Part shown: positions 7,660 to 14,867 of the stretch, in pieces
Layout of the letters: each line of letters opens with the position of its first letter
Position numbering within the stretch: position 1 is the stretch's first letter
Translations under genes and position numbers: made by a program
Notes under the pieces: generated by a model
The model's database searches: none
Seen by the model: only the letters and a program-made list of their open reading frames with translations
What the model was told of the DNA's origin: nothing
Assembly: GCA_002085355.1 (NCBI GenBank)
Contig: NATN01000016.1
Location: forward strand, 1-19,827
DNA: 19,827 nucleotides
Source of the DNA: Candidatus Zhuqueibacterota bacterium 4484_87
Lineage (GTDB): Bacteria; Zhuqueibacterota; Zhuqueibacteria; Thermofontimicrobiales; Thermofontimicrobiaceae
Reading direction: 5' to 3'

Positions 7660-8526
7660 TCAACTAACATGAAAAGGTACGGGTACAAATGAAATTAAGA
7701 AAATTAAAAAGAGCAAATAACCGATAATGCGTCTTTTGAAATCTATCTCGTGGAAATCATCCAGTGGAAGAGGATGACGAAACCCGAACCAGATTAAAAG
7801 CAAGACAAGTAATATCCAACCCTGATACCACAGGGCGCAAATAACAATAAATGCAGCCAGTGCAAATTTATAAATAGTCTGACTTTTTCTTCCGAACAGT
7901 GCATAGAGCACGTGGCCGCCGTCGAGTTGTCCGATGGGGAGCAGATTCAACGCTGTGACAAAAAGTCCCGCCCAGCCGGCATAAGCCATAGGGTGGAGCA
8001 TGGTGTCGAAGCCTTCCGGCTCTGGTCCTAAAATAAACTCAGCCATTTTGGAAAATAAAAACGATTCGCCCAGATACAAATTAAAGCCCTGTGTTTGCAC
8101 TTTGGGTATAAAGGTGGATAATTTTAGACCGATAATGAGCACGGGAATGGTGACAACAAGTCCGGCAATAGGACCAGCGGCACCCACGTCAAAAAGCGCT
8201 TTCCTGTTCGGGATTGGAGATTTCATACGAATGAAAGCGCCCATTGTTCCGAACGGCTCCAATGGCACGGGAATGAAATAGGGGAGCGTGGCGTCGATGC
8301 GATATTTCCTGCACATCAGATAGTGCCCCATTTCATGCGACAGCAAAATTGCAATGATTGATAGCGAATATGATAAACTATTGACATAATAGGTCGTCAG
8401 GATTGTGAGCAAAAATAAAATAATATTTATTTGAATTCGCTTTCCTTCGACGCGTTGCAGCAATGATTTTTTGGATGTCGTTTGAGAAAAATCGGGATAT
8501 CTGTAATCGTGATTGTCATTGCTCAT
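7660..8526 (-). CDS. Site-2-type (M50) membrane metalloprotease
   Basis: A polytopic zinc protease of 288 residues. HEMGH (H64, E65, H68) supplies two zinc ligands and the general base in a membrane helix. The second family motif NLLPIGQLDGGH (194-205) supplies the third ligand, Asp202. Several further hydrophobic helices follow (about 120-135, 185-200, 219-250, 267-283). There is no PDZ domain, as in the compact SpoIVFB-like or plant EGY-like group. It probably cuts transmembrane segments of regulatory or leader peptides, but the substrate is unknown. The ATG at 8526 has an excellent SD (AAGGA, 8533-8537) with 6-nt spacing. The in-frame GTG at 8547 would contain that SD in its coding sequence. 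It starts 34 nt after the SAM hydrolase gene, so the two are likely cotranscribed. Confidence 0.92.
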   Translation of the reverse strand: MSNDNHDYRYPDFSQTTSKKSLLQRVEGKRIQINIILFLLTILTTYYVNSLSYSLSIIAILLSHEMGHYLMCRKYRIDATLPYFIPVPLEPFGTMGAFIRMKSPIPNRKALFDVGAAGPIAGLVVTIPVLIIGLKLSTFIPKVQTQGFNLYLGESFLFSKMAEFILGPEPEGFDTMLHPMAYAGWAGLFVTALNLLPIGQLDGGHVLYALFGRKSQTIYKFALAAFIVICALWYQGWILLVLLLIWFGFRHPLPLDDFHEIDFKRRIIGYLLFLIFLISFVPVPFHVS

Positions 8527-8560
8527 AAAAATTCCTTTTTCTTTCACCAGAACCTGCTTT

Positions 8561-9349
8561 TCATTCCGTTACAACAATGATTTCATCGTTACGCTGCATG
8601 TGAAGGACTTCTCCGGCATTTCCGTTCCTGATGGCGATTTCCAGAAACCCTGCGCTGCCGGGCAAGGCGATCAACTCGCCTTCTGCAACTTCAGCGTATG
8701 AGTTTGACAATTTTTCTATTGTATTAGTTCCAATCTTAATTGATAAAATTCGCTTGTTTTTCAGTTGAGTTGACGGAATATTGGTGATCAGATTTCCAAA
8801 ATGATCGATGTGAATAACATTGCCTCTAATTTGGTGCTTTTTAATGATGGGGATTGAAATTCTGCCACGATCGTAGTCGCTAATTTGCCTGCCAAATTGT
8901 TCGGGAACAATATCGGAAGCAAGGTGCGCTGCAATGGGAGCAAAAATATCTCTGCCATGAAAAGTGTGGCTGATTTTATTAAGAAAATAGTTGTGGTTTT
9001 CGGCTTCGAAAACCCGGAGCACATGATTTTCGTGAAAAATGTATTTGAGAAGAGAATTATCCGGAGCTATAAAAAGATAACGTTCAGTTTCGGCGATGAG
9101 AATCCTGCGTTTGCTTCCCACGCCGGGATCAACAATTGCTAAATGAATGGTGCCATCCGGAAAAAAACGATAGCTATTGCGCAAAATAAAGGCTCCTGAA
9201 TCGACATCTTGGGGCGGTATTTTGTGAGAAATATCAACAATGCGGGCTGGAGGATGAATGTTCAAAATCACACCTTTCATCGTTCCCACAAAACCATCTT
9301 CATCGCCGAAATCAGTGAGCAGAGTGATCAATTTGTTTGGAATTGGCAT
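8561..9349 (-). CDS. SAM hydrolase (adenosine-forming), DUF62 / chlorinase-fluorinase superfamily
   Basis: A protein of 262 residues of the S-adenosyl-L-methionine hydroxide adenosyltransferase family, which splits SAM with water into adenosine and methionine (EC 3.13.1.8). Family signatures are LLTDFGDEDGFVGTMKGV near the N-terminus, the VDPGVGSKRR loop (73-82), APDNSLL (95-101, where Gly is more usual than Ser) and HGRDIF (131-136). Asp74, Arg81 or Arg82 and His131 appear to match the Asp-Arg-His triad that activates water. The Cl-binding features of true halogenases cannot be judged from sequence alone, and hydrolase is far more common. The ATG has no SD but sits directly before the conserved first strand. 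It is the first gene of the minus-strand run down to the PBP. Confidence 0.9.
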   Translation of the reverse strand: MPIPNKLITLLTDFGDEDGFVGTMKGVILNIHPPARIVDISHKIPPQDVDSGAFILRNSYRFFPDGTIHLAIVDPGVGSKRRILIAETERYLFIAPDNSLLKYIFHENHVLRVFEAENHNYFLNKISHTFHGRDIFAPIAAHLASDIVPEQFGRQISDYDRGRISIPIIKKHQIRGNVIHIDHFGNLITNIPSTQLKNKRILSIKIGTNTIEKLSNSYAEVAEGELIALPGSAGFLEIAIRNGNAGEVLHMQRNDEIIVVTE

Positions 9350-9373
9350 GGTGAAAAGTTGTAAATTAATTGA

Positions 9374-9402
9374 ATTGGAAAATGCTAAACGAATTTTGTA
9401 AA
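9374..9402 (-). promoter_or_regulatory. Candidate promoter for the SAM hydrolase run
   Basis: On the minus strand, TTTACA (9397-9402, 5 of 6 to TTGACA) and TCCAAT (9374-9379, 4 of 6) are spaced by 17 nt. They would start transcription about 18 nt before the ATG. The short leader fits the absence of a Shine-Dalgarno sequence. Support is moderate in AT-rich DNA. Confidence 0.4.
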
Positions 9403-9483
9403 CACAAATTTTTCATTCCGAAAAATAAATTCAGAAAGCGTTCAGGGATAGTTTTAAGATGAACAGGAATCAATAATTGCTTT

Positions 9484-10362
9484 TTAGGAAAATTCCCCGT
9501 GATTGCTCAATTCAAAGTAAAATGACAAATAATCGTTCAATTGGTACCCTAAATGTTTTGCCAAGATGTCGAGCGAATAGGTAGCAATATTCGCGACGCT
9601 GAAGTCTATTTTATTGGTTAAAAAAGAATGGTTGACAGTTTTCAGATAATGACCGCAATTGTCGCACGCTTCAATTCGATAAGGTTTGCCGTCGCTCAGA
9701 AAGAGCAGTTTTTTTTGTTTGGGATCATGAGTTAAACAAAAAGGGCATTTATCAGCCGAAAATTGCCATGTTGAATTACAACGCCGACACCAGAGAGTGC
9801 GAACTTCCTGCTGTTCGTCTATTTCAGAAAATGCAGGCGTGCTGCCGCAAACCGGGCACGTTGGCTCATTCCAGCGTGTATGTTCTATGCGTTCTGAAAA
9901 AGTTTCTGCGCTCAGTTCAAAGAAAGGAGCGCTCACTAATTCAGTAAAAATTTTGAGAAATTTTACAGTGATGTCATAGCTTTTACTGAATGATGCGAAT
10001 TTTTTATCATCGTTGGCGATCAGGGCAATCATAAATTTTTTCAATGAAAAACGGCGTCGGTCATTCAGTTCCTGAAGCCGCAACAATTCTTCTTTTTTCC
10101 AATAAGCAAATTCACGCAAGACCGGAAAGACAAGGTCAAATAATTGTTCAAAGGCGCCGTCGTCAATGTCCTGAAACAAATTGTCCTTCAAAATTGGTTG
10201 ATGCTGTAAAAGTTTTGCAGAAACGTCAATTTTATTAAATTTTTGAAACGGGACAGCCGCGGATAGCAGATGCATACATTTCACGTGAGTGTTGAAAAGT
10301 CTCTCATGAAAGTCTATGTAAAATCTCGAAAATCGTTGCACGTTATCCGATTGATTTTGCAT
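9484..10362 (-). CDS. fdhE: FdhE-like formate dehydrogenase accessory protein
   Basis: A protein of 292 residues with the FdhE layout: a helical N-terminal half (about 1-150) and a C-terminal double rubredoxin-like half with four CxxC pairs (C169/C172 in CPVCG, C192/C195, C206/C209 in CPFC, C233/C236 before the YLKTV motif). FdhE binds iron through these cysteines and is needed in the cytoplasm for activity or maturation of respiratory formate dehydrogenases. No formate dehydrogenase gene is in the window, so the partner must be elsewhere. The ATG has a moderate SD (AGGCAAGA). It is separated from the SAM hydrolase gene by 134 nt and from pgk by a terminator, so it is probably its own unit. 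Confidence 0.88.
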   Translation of the reverse strand: MQNQSDNVQRFSRFYIDFHERLFNTHVKCMHLLSAAVPFQKFNKIDVSAKLLQHQPILKDNLFQDIDDGAFEQLFDLVFPVLREFAYWKKEELLRLQELNDRRRFSLKKFMIALIANDDKKFASFSKSYDITVKFLKIFTELVSAPFFELSAETFSERIEHTRWNEPTCPVCGSTPAFSEIDEQQEVRTLWCRRCNSTWQFSADKCPFCLTHDPKQKKLLFLSDGKPYRIEACDNCGHYLKTVNHSFLTNKIDFSVANIATYSLDILAKHLGYQLNDYLSFYFELSNHGEFS

Positions 10363-10627
10363 TCTTGCCTGCCCTGAAAGATGCAGCCCTGAGACCGTTC
10401 GACAGATTTATTGCCGCTAACGATGACAGATGTGTGCAGTGTCCGTGTTGAAAGTTTTTCGTTCTTTTTTGATAGCGCGCGCCTGATTTTATGCACAAAA
10501 ATGATAAAAACGACAGCGGTATCGTCATAAGAATTTATGATTTTACTGAATGATTCCCCCTTAAAAAATACCTGATAAATTTAATTTGAAAATTTGACCT
10601 TCAGTACAATTAAAAGAAAAGAAATCA
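10363..10627. other. Intergenic region between pgk terminator and fdhE
   Basis: This is AT-rich in the part nearest the pgk terminator and more balanced nearer fdhE. I see no gene and no RNA gene. It must contain the fdhE promoter, but no pair of -35 and -10 boxes stands out enough to call. Confidence 0.4.
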
Positions 10628-10649
10628 CCCGGCAATCGAAATTGCCGGG
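10628..10649 (-). terminator. UUCG-capped terminator downstream of pgk
   Basis: A perfect 9-bp GC-rich stem has arms CCCGGCAAT (10628-10636) and ATTGCCGGG (10641-10649). Read on the minus strand, the tetraloop is TTCG, the very stable UUCG class, and the stem is followed by a T-rich tract (TTTCTTTTCTTTT). It begins 18 nt past the pgk stop codon. Confidence 0.88.
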
Positions 10650-10667
10650 CAAGTAATTTTTGCAAGT

Positions 10668-11864
10668 TTATTTATCCGTCAACGCTTCAATTCCGGGAAG
10701 CTTAATTCCACCCAAAAATTCCAGCGATGCTCCGCCGCCAGTGGAAACATGCGTTACCTGATCAGTCTTGCCCGCTTTTTTGAGGGCAGAGGAAGAATCA
10801 CCGCCGCCGATAACTGTGATTGCACCTTGTTGAGTAATTTTAGCCAGGATTTCGGCGATACGAATGGTTCCTTTAGCAAATGCGTCAATTTCAAACACTC
10901 CCATTGGCCCGTTCCAGACAACTGTTTTTGCCTCTGAAAGTACATTCTCAAAATTGGCGATCGTCTTGGGGCCGATATCCACGCCAGCCCAGCCGTCGGG
11001 GATAGCAGCATCATCGGTGGTTTTGATGGCTGCGTTTTCGGAAATCTCATCTGCTATGACATGATCAACAGGCAGGTGGAGCGCAACGCCCTTGGCAGCC
11101 GCTTTTTCCTGAACTTGTTTCGCCAGATCGATTTTGTCGGCTTCGAGCAGTGAGTTGCCGATGGGAATGTTATTGGCTTTCAAAAACGTGTAGCTCATGC
11201 CGCCGCCAATGAGAAGGGCATCGACTTTTTCCAGCAAATTATCAATGACGTCGATCTTGCCGGATATTTTCGCTCCGCCCAGAATGGCGACAAGAGGCCG
11301 CTTCGGAGATTCAATGGCGCCGCCCAGATATTTTAATTCCTTTTCGATCAGATAGCCGGCTGCACATTGATCAAAATATTTTGTCACGCCTTCAGTGGAT
11401 GCATGTGCGCGATGGGCTGTACCGAAAGCATCGTTGATGTAAACATCTCCCAGTCGCGCCAGTTTCTTTGCAAATTGCGGTTCATTTTTCGTCTCTTCCT
11501 CGTGAAAACGCAGATTTTCCAGCAGCAAAACATCGCCGTTTTTCATTTCTGATACGGCTGCTTCCACTTCTTTGCCAATACAGTCGTTGACGTATTTCAC
11601 TTGTTTACCCAGCAAACGGGATAATTCCTCCGCCACAGGCTCCATGCGCATCTTTTCAATTACTTTTCCCTTTGGCCTGCCCAGATGAGACATTAGAATC
11701 GCCTTTCCGCCGGAGTCAATTATCTTTTTGATCGTGGGCAAGGCTGCTTTGATCCTTGTATTGTCCGTAATTTTCAGATTTTCATCCAACGGAACATTGA
11801 AATCAACTCTCACTAAAACGCGTTTTCCATCTAATCTTAAATCATCGATTGTCAGTTTTTTCAT
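10668..11864 (-). CDS. pgk: Phosphoglycerate kinase
   Basis: A full-length phosphoglycerate kinase (398 residues, the normal bacterial size). It transfers phosphate between 1,3-bisphosphoglycerate and ADP in cytoplasmic glycolysis and gluconeogenesis. Landmarks are the VRVDFNVP signature with Asp21 and Asn23 (19-25), Arg37 in DNTRI, HLGRP (60-64), the LLENLRFH segment, GGAKISGKIDV and the C-terminal nucleotide loop GGGDSSSAL. The ATG is preceded by an AAGGAG-rich SD. It lies 122 nt after the CoA-transferase gene, a gap that may hold its own promoter. A strong terminator ends the transcript. Confidence 0.98.
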   Translation of the reverse strand: MKKLTIDDLRLDGKRVLVRVDFNVPLDENLKITDNTRIKAALPTIKKIIDSGGKAILMSHLGRPKGKVIEKMRMEPVAEELSRLLGKQVKYVNDCIGKEVEAAVSEMKNGDVLLLENLRFHEEETKNEPQFAKKLARLGDVYINDAFGTAHRAHASTEGVTKYFDQCAAGYLIEKELKYLGGAIESPKRPLVAILGGAKISGKIDVIDNLLEKVDALLIGGGMSYTFLKANNIPIGNSLLEADKIDLAKQVQEKAAAKGVALHLPVDHVIADEISENAAIKTTDDAAIPDGWAGVDIGPKTIANFENVLSEAKTVVWNGPMGVFEIDAFAKGTIRIAEILAKITQQGAITVIGGGDSSSALKKAGKTDQVTHVSTGGGASLEFLGGIKLPGIEALTDK

Positions 11865-11986
11865 TTCCTTCTCCTTCTACCATCTTTCAATCTCATTTTT
11901 TTCGGTACCCATCAATTTTATGGTATCAGTGCATATCAATAGATGTCGTCATTTCAATTCACCGATCAAATTCTGTCTGTTTAATT

Positions 11987-13288
11987 TTAAAGCAGACTAT
12001 GTTGTTTGGCAAAATAGGTCAATTCATCTCGAAAGTTCGGATGCGCTATTTTAATCAGCGCTTCTGCGCGGCGGCGCAGACTTTTTCCGTGCAAATAGGC
12101 GACACCGTACTCAGTGACTACGTAATGAACATCACCACGAGAGGTGACAACACCGGCGCCTTCTTTGAGATGCGGAACAATTTTGCTGATCTTCCCGTCT
12201 TTTGTTGTTGACGGAAGCGCAATAATTGGCTTTCCGCCCTCTGAACGCGCCGCACCACGAATGAAATCAACCTGTCCGCCAAAACCGGAGTAAATTCTGT
12301 ATCCGATTGAGTCAGAACAGACCTGACCGGTCAAATCCACTTCAATGGCAGAGTTAATAGCGACCATGTTGTTATTCTGGCCAATGATGAACGGGTCATT
12401 CGTGTACTCTACCGGGTGCATTTCAAAAAGCGGATTATTGTGAGTGAATTCGTACAATCTTTTAGTTCCCAGCAGAAACGTGGCAACAACCTTGCCAGGA
12501 TGAAGCTTCTTTTTAGCGCCCGTGATCATCCCTTTTTCGATTGCTTCCATCACTCCGTCGGATACCATCTCGGTGTGGATTCCCAGATCTTTTTTATTGT
12601 CCATGGCACGCAATGCGGCGTCCGGAATTCCTCCAATGCCCATTTGCAGCGTAGATCCATCTTCGACTAATTCTGCGATGTACTGACCGATTTTCTTTTC
12701 AACTTCACTGGGAGGATTGAGCTGTAGTTCCGGTAAATCTGCCGTGTGCTCAACTATCTTTTCAGCACGCGAAATGTGAATGAAACAATCGCCCAGAGTG
12801 CGTGGCATTCTTTCATTGACCTGAATGATCAATTTTTTCGCCTTTTCGGCTGCCGATTTTGTCGCCAGATCTTCCACGCCAAAAGACAGAAACCCGTGCT
12901 CGTCCGGTGGAGACGTCTGAATTATTGCCGTATCCAAAGGCAAAGTGCCTTTATCCGGATCAAATAATGACGGAATTTCATACAGAAAAATCGGAAAATA
13001 ATCAGCTTTACCTTCGTTGACTGCTTTTCTGTCTGCCGGTCCTACGAATAGTGATTTATGTCGAAAATGTCCTTCCATACCTGGTGCTGATAGCGGATCA
13101 TCGCCCAACAAAAGGACATGGACAACATCTACGTCGGACAGTTCATCTTTCCTCCTTGCTAATGCATCCACCAGCGGAAACGGAGTTGCCGCATTTCCAG
13201 AAACATAAACTCGCGAACCGCTTTCAATTATCGAAACCGCTTCTTCTGGAGAACATAATTTACTTTTGTATAATTCAACCATTTTCAT
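11987..13288 (-). CDS. Acetyl-CoA hydrolase/transferase-family CoA-transferase
   Basis: A protein of 433 residues of the class I CoA-transferase type that includes 4-hydroxybutyrate CoA-transferase and acetate/butyrate CoA-transferases. It moves CoA from acetyl-CoA to a carboxylic acid through a glutamyl-CoA intermediate. Visible features are QMGIGGIPDAAL (215-226), the catalytic Glu240 in GIHTEMVSDG, GFGGQVDFIRGA (335-346) forming the CoA/oxyanion site, and TEYGVAYLHGKSL near the C-terminus. The acyl substrate cannot be told from sequence. The start may be the ATG at 13288 or the ATG two codons later. It begins 23 nt after the ald stop, so the two genes are almost certainly one operon, pointing to amino-acid or organic-acid fermentation. 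Confidence 0.93.
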   Translation of the reverse strand: MKMVELYKSKLCSPEEAVSIIESGSRVYVSGNAATPFPLVDALARRKDELSDVDVVHVLLLGDDPLSAPGMEGHFRHKSLFVGPADRKAVNEGKADYFPIFLYEIPSLFDPDKGTLPLDTAIIQTSPPDEHGFLSFGVEDLATKSAAEKAKKLIIQVNERMPRTLGDCFIHISRAEKIVEHTADLPELQLNPPSEVEKKIGQYIAELVEDGSTLQMGIGGIPDAALRAMDNKKDLGIHTEMVSDGVMEAIEKGMITGAKKKLHPGKVVATFLLGTKRLYEFTHNNPLFEMHPVEYTNDPFIIGQNNNMVAINSAIEVDLTGQVCSDSIGYRIYSGFGGQVDFIRGAARSEGGKPIIALPSTTKDGKISKIVPHLKEGAGVVTSRGDVHYVVTEYGVAYLHGKSLRRRAEALIKIAHPNFRDELTYFAKQHSLL

Positions 13289-13311
13289 AGCTATCTCACT
13301 TTCCTCAATTT

Positions 13312-14424
13312 TTATTCACATTCAAATTGCTCAAAGGGGAGATTAAAAATTTCTGCGACACCCTGTTTAACACATTTTCCGTTAAAGATATAAGTTCCGG
13401 ACTGCAACGCATTATTTTGCTTGCAAGTTTCGGCAATGCCGACGCGAGCAATAGATTGGATGATTGGCAAAACAATGTTGTTCATTGCGCGTGAGGCAGT
13501 CCGTGCTGCAGCCGATGGGATATTGGGAACGCAATAGTGCAAAACATCATGTTTCACAAATATCGGGTCAGAATGCGTCGTGGGGTGACTTGTTTCCACG
13601 CAGCCGCCCTGGTCAATGGATGCATCAATAATGAGAGCGCGTTTCTTCATTTCTTTCAATAGTGCTTCCGTAATGACGATTGGCGTCTTTTTATTTGCCT
13701 GATAAATTGCTCCAATGAACACATCGGCAAATTTAAGCGCTCGTTCTAATGAGTAATGATTGGCAATTGAGGTGATGATGTTCCCGCGCAGATGTTCTTC
13801 AATGTAGCGCAGTCTTCTCAGGTCACCGTCCAAAACAATTACTTGTGCACCCAATGCCAGAAAGGATTTTGCTGCATTGAATCCTAACGTGCCTGCGCCG
13901 AGAATAACAATCGTTGCTGGCGGAATGCCGGGAAAACCACCAATAGCAATTCCTCTGCCGCCATTATTTGATTGCAAAAATCGTCCGGCGATCTGAGGAA
14001 GCATATTGCCTGCAATTTCGCTCATGGCAACGAGCAGTGGGTGGTATCTAGGACCAAACGCGATCAGCTCAGTGCCCACAGCAGTGACATTCTTTTTCAT
14101 CATGTTTTCCAGCGCCTGTTTGTTTTGAAATTTAAGCTGGAGAAATGAAAAAATCATCTGATCAGTCGCTAACATCTCAGTTTCTTCGACGGTGGGGGGC
14201 ATCACCTTCACGATCAAATCACTTCGCTTATAAATTTCCTCAGCAGAAAAAACAATTTGTCCGCCCATTTTTTGAAAAGTTTCATCAGAAAAACGGCTCA
14301 CTTCGCCTGCCCCATTCTCAATAAAAACATTGTGTCCTTCTTTCACCAGGGAGTAAACACCCTGACTGGTTAAAGAAATTCGGTTCTCTTCAGCCAGTAT
14401 CTCTTTGGGGATGCCAATATTCAT
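13312..14424 (-). CDS. ald: Alanine dehydrogenase-family NAD(P)-dependent oxidoreductase
   Basis: A protein of 370 residues of the alanine dehydrogenase / transhydrogenase-N family, expected to interconvert alanine with pyruvate and ammonia using NAD. The Rossmann motif is VILGAGTLGFNAA (173-185). Arg15, Asp271 (IDQGGC), the HYCVPNIP strand and the NNGGRGIAIGG loop are family-typical. However, the positions of the well-studied enzyme's pyruvate-binding Lys75 and catalytic His96 appear to be Met75 (KVMPP) and Gln96 (FSFLQL). A subgroup of FCB-type homologues also lacks them, so the substrate assignment is less secure than the family. The start is the ATG at 14424, with a consensus SD GGAGG (14430-14434). 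The upstream ATG at 14436 would swallow that SD. It is first in an operon with the CoA-transferase. Confidence 0.85.
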   Translation of the reverse strand: MNIGIPKEILAEENRISLTSQGVYSLVKEGHNVFIENGAGEVSRFSDETFQKMGGQIVFSAEEIYKRSDLIVKVMPPTVEETEMLATDQMIFSFLQLKFQNKQALENMMKKNVTAVGTELIAFGPRYHPLLVAMSEIAGNMLPQIAGRFLQSNNGGRGIAIGGFPGIPPATIVILGAGTLGFNAAKSFLALGAQVIVLDGDLRRLRYIEEHLRGNIITSIANHYSLERALKFADVFIGAIYQANKKTPIVITEALLKEMKKRALIIDASIDQGGCVETSHPTTHSDPIFVKHDVLHYCVPNIPSAAARTASRAMNNIVLPIIQSIARVGIAETCKQNNALQSGTYIFNGKCVKQGVAEIFNLPFEQFECE

Positions 14425-14471
14425 TTGAACCTCCATTAAGGATTGAATTTATATGTAAAATTAGTCTCGCT

Positions 14472-14501
14472 ATAAGATAAAGTTTTTATTAAAAAATGCA
14501 A
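14472..14501 (-). promoter_or_regulatory. Weak candidate promoter for ald
   Basis: On the minus strand, TTGCAT (14496-14501) and TCTTAT (14472-14477) are spaced by 18 nt, about 50 nt before the ald start. Each box is only a partial match, and the surrounding DNA is AT-rich, so chance is a serious alternative. Confidence 0.25.
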
Positions 14502-14547
14502 GGAAAATATTAAAGAAATTTGGGTTGTGAAAATGAGTGAAATCAAG

Positions 14548-14556
14548 TGGTATAAT
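14548..14556 (+). promoter_or_regulatory. Extended -10 element (TGGTATAAT)
   Basis: A perfect TATAAT (14551-14556) is preceded by TG one base upstream, the extended -10 arrangement that can work without a good -35. Transcription would start near 14563, giving a leader of about 305 nt before the AgmX-type gene, or a separate small RNA. Confidence 0.35.
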
Positions 14557-14867
14557 TTTTGTTGCATTTATAAAGAGATAATATTAAAGTTTCGGGATGC
14601 AATTAGCGTAACTTAGTGATAATAAATGAAATGCGCAGCATGATAAAAATTAAGTAATGCTTTACCAATGTTAAGAAATGGATGAAAATTTGATAATTCA
14701 GATTTAACCTGATTAAAATTCAGGTAGATGGTAAAATTACGGTCAATTTATTATTAAAAAATAGAAAGTTGTACTTGACTTTTATTTTAAAAATGATTTA
14801 CTTTTGATGCATAAGATGAATCATTTTTCATCCTGATAGGGCGTAAATATTTTTGCAGGAGATAGCA

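Larger units (their letters stand above)
14437..14867. other. Long AT-rich intergenic region between divergent genes
   Basis: About 430 nt without a gene separates ald (minus) from the AgmX-type gene (plus). Besides the promoter candidates, it contains a 6-bp hairpin with arms ACCTGA (14707-14712) and TCAGGT (14720-14725) that has no T-run, and a good -35-like TTGACT (14775-14780) without a convincing -10 partner. No conserved RNA structure is recognisable. Confidence 0.5.

Noticed and set aside
7535..7663. N-terminal extension of the unknown protein to 7663
   Set aside because: It reads through an interspersed repeat and overlaps the upstream stop codon. The ATG at 7534 directly precedes the expected basic tail and membrane anchor.
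8527..8547. GTG start for the M50 protease at 8547
   Set aside because: The extension contains the AAGGA Shine-Dalgarno sequence of the ATG at 8526.
11849..12211. 120-residue plus-strand frame spanning the pgk to CoA-transferase gap
   Set aside because: Most of it lies opposite the CoA-transferase C-terminus. The remainder is AT-rich spacer.
14707..14725. ACCTGA/TCAGGT hairpin as a terminator
   Set aside because: The stem is only 6 bp with low stability, and no T-run follows on either strand.
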